NCBI RefSeq assembly: GCF_030056705.1
Contig: NZ_JASHIC010000011.1
Location: 145,211-209,210 of the forward strand
Direction of reading: 5' to 3'
DNA from: Flectobacillus longus
GTDB lineage: Bacteria; Bacteroidota; Bacteroidia; Cytophagales; Spirosomataceae
DNA: 64,000 bases
The translations under genes and the position numbers were made by a program. The notes under the pieces were generated by a model. That model worked only from the letters and a program-made list of their open reading frames with translations. It searched no databases and was not told the origin of the DNA. Shown piece by piece: positions 61,525 through 64,000 of the stretch; within the stretch, counting starts at the first letter, position 1, and the number at the start of each line of letters is the position of its first letter.

Positions 61525-61566
61525 ATATAGCCATAAAATGAATATATATTCACTTTATGGCTATAT
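61525..61566. repeat. Near-perfect 42-bp palindrome
   Basis: ATATAGCCATAAA (61525-61537) and TTTATGGCTATAT (61554-61566) flank TGAATATATATTCA, itself palindromic; a single A/C mismatch separates them. Same build as the 12777-12812 element. Confidence 0.75.
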
Positions 61567-62509
61567 TGAAGACTTTTAAGATAGTCAAATACCAATTTTA
61601 ACACGAAACTATCTTAATCTAAAAGGTAAAAGAGAAGGATAAAGTGACGAATATTTTGTGATTTTGAAGGCTAATTTTTAGTAATCTCTTTTAGTTATTC
61701 ATTGAAAACCTACATTAGAATGTTAAAATATTCTGCTGAAAACGAATCTTTAATAGAGATAATTAATGTACTTGTGTATCTGTTTGCATCTTCTAAGTTG
61801 TGACGTATAACTCTTTTTATACATCCACAGGCAGGTTTAAAACCTTTTCAACTAGGGAACTATTTAATCAATTTACTTGTAAAGTATGCCCTTTTTTTAA
61901 TAAATATAAGAGAACTACAGTTTGTTTGTATAGTAATTGTCAAGCTTGAAATCCTTATTCCTGAGTATTTATTTTATAAAATATCCTAAACCTACTGACT
62001 TATTCAGTTCGACTAGTGTTTTGGAGAAGGCTTCTTACTCACTTGGTACCCTAATTCATGGTCTATTTAAACTTAGGTAAATGATTCTGAATATACTCTT
62101 AGCTTACAGCTGTTTCTCTACAGTATATTTCTTTCATACCTCCAGATTTGACTGTCAAACCAAGTTTGATGCGAAAATATAGATTTTGAGTAAAGCTATA
62201 TTCCCAAAAATCCGCTCTATAATACACCTGAGAACTATAATTTGTATTAGCGAATACACTTCCGACCTTTTTCGACTTTGATCCCAAAATGATATGGTGA
62301 TGTTTCAGCATAAGATGTATTGAAACTTAAAGAGTGAATTTGTAGCAAAAGGTATAGGGTGATAACCTATTTTATAAAAAGAAAATGAATAAATTTCATA
62401 TATAAAGGATTGGAAATCTATACGATTCTTATTTTTACAGCTAGAAATCTACTCAAAATAGGGCATTATACACGTTTTTTAGGCAGTAGGGGAGGCTATT
62501 TTTAGACAT

Positions 62510-62525
62510 TCAATGCTAGCATTGA
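62510..62525. repeat. 16-bp perfect palindrome
   Basis: TCAATGCTAGCATTGA; no poly-T; no adjacent gene. Confidence 0.6.
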
Positions 62526-62839
62526 GCAGTGAAAATAGGGGCTTAAATTCAAAATTTTGAAAAGAGTAGGAGAGATTTTATTATCATTTTTAATTAATTA
62601 TTAGGAGGGAAGGGGCTCATTTTTTTGCTCCGCCCCGACTCTCAATTTTATCTCTCTCCATTCATGACTCTGTCTTATCGCTACTTCTACTATGGAATCT
62701 TTCCCACTCTATACACGTTGTCTATCCCATCCATTTGCTTCCTATTCTATTTCATTAATAGTTGATATTCAATCTTTTATCTTTAACCCTTAATAAAATA
62801 TTTAGTATTATTCCGTGAAACTCCTTTACTTGTCAACAA

Positions 62840-62855
62840 TGTTCCACGTGGATAT
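62840..62855. promoter_or_regulatory. parS-like site
   Basis: TGTTCCACGTGGATAT. The palindromic core TCCACGTGGA (62843-62852) matches the known parS consensus TGTTNCACGTGNAACA in the left half and the first bases of the right half. ParB of the ParABS segregation system binds such sites; no parA or parB is in the window. Confidence 0.45.
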
Positions 62856-63050
62856 ATAAGTGACTGACAACCAAATTGTTATATCAAATGTAGAATATTT
62901 AATTTTATTGAAGAATTTATATTTATATAAATCATATATAGATATTATTAAGACTAAAGTATATATAATATTTTGAAGAAATAGAATAGTTAAGGAGTTT
63001 TGGCAATGATTGCGTAAATTGCGACATAAAATTAAAAACTATAAGTATAA

Positions 63051-63521
63051 ATGGAAAAGTTAGATTCGTTGAACCAAGTTGCAGCATTTCATAAAACTTT
63101 CAAAGCGCCGATTTTGGACACACCACAAGTACCATCAGAGGATAGAAGCAAGCTTCGTGTAAGTTTGATTGCTGAGGAGTTGAAGGAATTGGAAGATGGT
63201 ATTAGAAATAATGATATTGTCGAAATCGCAGATGCTCTTTGTGATATTCAATATGTATTGTCTGGTGCGGTTCTTGAGTTTGGACTTGGAAATAAATTTG
63301 TTGAATTGTTTAATGAGGTACAGCGCTCTAATATGAGCAAAGCATGCCAAACGATTGAGGAAGCCGAGGCTACTGTGAAATTCTATTTTGAAAAAGATGG
63401 TACTGAAGCTTTTATCGAACCAGATGGAGATCAATATTTGGTTTATAGAAAAATCGACAATAAGATTCTTAAATCAATTAATTATTCGCCAGCCAACCTA
63501 GAAGCCATTTTAAGCAAGTAA
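63051..63521 (+). CDS. MazG-like nucleotide pyrophosphohydrolase
   Basis: A 156-residue all-helical NTP pyrophosphohydrolase (MazG/HisE-like, all-alpha). The metal-binding EELKELEDGIRNNDIVEIAD carries the EExxE...ExxD pattern, followed by ALCDIQYVLSGAVLEFGLG. The C-terminal ~60 residues are a family-specific extension (FIEPDGDQYLVYRKI). It hydrolyses nucleoside triphosphates, possibly as a housecleaning enzyme. The nested terminator at 63540-63612 follows. Confidence 0.88.
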   Translation: MEKLDSLNQVAAFHKTFKAPILDTPQVPSEDRSKLRVSLIAEELKELEDGIRNNDIVEIADALCDIQYVLSGAVLEFGLGNKFVELFNEVQRSNMSKACQTIEEAEATVKFYFEKDGTEAFIEPDGDQYLVYRKIDNKILKSINYSPANLEAILSK

Positions 63522-63539
63522 GTCTCTTAGAAGCAAAAT

Positions 63540-63612
63540 AAATGCGGTATTTGAAGCCACTGAGAATCGTTTATTTAAAAACATTCTTTAGTTGGTTCTG
63601 AATACCGCATTT
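63540..63612 (+). terminator. Nested-stem terminator after the MazG-like gene
   Basis: Outer perfect 12-bp stem AAATGCGGTATT (63540-63551) / AATACCGCATTT (63601-63612) with T-rich tail; inner imperfect stem ACTGAGAAT (63559-63567) / ATTCTTTAGT (63583-63592). Confidence 0.7.
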
Positions 63613-63938
63613 TTATTTAATGCTAAACGCCTTAAAATTAGCGTTAAAACGTGTTGTTTCACTCATAAAATAGCGATTTTGTTGGTGTTATATATGAGAG
63701 GGCTGAAGAGAATCGAGAACGCCAAATGACAATACAGTAAAACAGCCTGTACCCCGATAAATGACTGATATTGATAGCTTTAGACAAAAATATAAATGTT
63801 GTATAATTTATATTATGTTAAATAGAACTTTTAAGAATTAATGATACATCACAATGTGCTCTCTTCTATCTTATAATAAGATGTCTAGTCCTGAAAAAAG
63901 TTGACAAGGATTAGATTATAAAATTTGATTAATATTAG
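63613..63938. other. Gene-free stretch, possible decayed end of an insertion sequence
   Basis: No coding frame. The stretch GTCCTGAAAAAAGTTGACA (about 63888-63906) resembles ends of IS3-type elements in my recollection, but no transposase sequence is visible. A terminator-like hairpin closes it at 63939-63969. Confidence 0.3.
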
Positions 63939-63969
63939 CCTCGGAAGGACTTACTTTCGAGGTTTTTTT
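63939..63969 (+). terminator. Terminator-like hairpin at the right edge
   Basis: CCTCGGAAG (63939-63947) and CTTTCGAGG (63954-63962), one mismatch, then seven T. No gene precedes it within the window, so it may end a small RNA or a read-through transcript. Confidence 0.6.
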
Positions 63970-64000
63970 CTTCCATTTTATTAATGGTATTTCTTTTTGC

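Larger units (their letters stand above)
61313..63050. other. Gene-free 1.7-kb stretch rich in palindromes
   Basis: No credible gene: the only longer frame (62099-62311, minus) has no recognisable family. Structure found: palindrome AAATTGTACAATTT (61430-61443), a near-perfect 42-bp palindrome (61525-61566), TATTTTATAAAATA (61970-61983), TCAATGCTAGCATTGA (62510-62525), a GGGGC/GCCCC hairpin (62612-62636), a C/T-rich run at about 62630-62770, and a parS-like site at 62840-62855. Confidence 0.6.

Noticed and set aside
61940..61983. HindIII-type and TATTTTATAAAATA short palindromes as operators
   Set aside because: Such short AT-rich palindromes are expected by chance; only the longer ones are reported.
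62099..62311. 70-codon minus-strand frame in the 1.7-kb gene desert
   Set aside because: No family features, no promoter, unusual composition; some residues look membrane-protein-like but support is too thin.

Overview
The window is about 38-40% GC by eye and reads as chromosomal DNA of a member of the Bacteroidota, most likely the Cytophagales. This rests on (i) Bacteroidota-type promoters (TTG/TTTG, 18-20 nt, then TAnnTTTG) in front of many genes and tRNAs, (ii) starts without Shine-Dalgarno sequences, (iii) a secreted metalloprotease with a type IX secretion (T9SS) C-terminal domain, and (iv) families typical of the phylum (287-residue primary sigma factor, HU/SPOR protein, GH3-like protein, DUF3127 protein, many tandem hairpin terminators). 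The genus is not determined. No complete mobile element, phage, CRISPR array or classical defence island is visible.

Layout. 1-8 kb: 3' end of folE, two dehydrogenase/stomatin-like genes, a lipoprotein hydrolase overlapping a cation efflux pump, a Nudix hydrolase, then LysE transporter / glycerate kinase / Crp-like regulator. 8-15 kb: GH3-like protein, surE, acyltransferase-GNAT pair, small secreted Lys/Glu-rich protein, nucleoside phosphorylase, trhO. 15-19.6 kb: deoxynucleoside kinase, single-domain response regulator, two small related proteins, tRNA-Leu, DUF3127 protein, ABC1 kinase and TetR regulator. 19.7-26.4 kb: T9SS protease overlapping phoH, dnaB, rlmD, SDR. 26.4-32 kb: TPR/SH3 protein, five identical tRNA-Lys genes, a truncated SMI1/KNR4 gene, holA, acpH, FKBP, dCMP deaminase, two tRNA-Met genes. 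32-39.6 kb: START-like protein, DUF2809 protein, pirin, LptF/G permease, rpsO, pnp, primary sigma factor. 39.6-42 kb: decayed nitrilase and frameshifted protein upstream of menD. 42-46 kb: TPR lipoprotein, cyclophilin, M61 peptidase. 46-55 kb: an envelope cluster (1000-aa TPR protein, plugless beta-barrel, HU/SPOR protein, TonB-like protein) followed by folC and trmB. 55-64 kb: gapA, a 1.3-kb gene-free stretch, dapD, 3-hydroxyacyl-CoA dehydrogenase, cvfB-like and XRE genes that share TGTA/TACA palindromes, a 1.7-kb gene-free stretch rich in palindromes with a parS-like site, and a MazG-like gene.

Most genes are housekeeping: replication (dnaB, holA), translation and RNA (rpsO, pnp, trmB, rlmD, trhO, tRNAs), folate (folE, folC), menaquinone (menD), lysine/cell wall (dapD), nucleotide metabolism (surE, dNK, dCMP deaminase, phosphorylase, MazG). 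The less ordinary material is in small genes and non-coding DNA: the paired small proteins at 16.2-16.8 kb, the tRNA-Lys amplification, two broken loci (28.0-28.5 and 39.65-40.3 kb), dispersed palindromic repeats, near-perfect 36- and 42-bp palindromes, and nested-stem terminators. I saw no convincing complete new multi-gene system; the best candidates are flagged in the findings.
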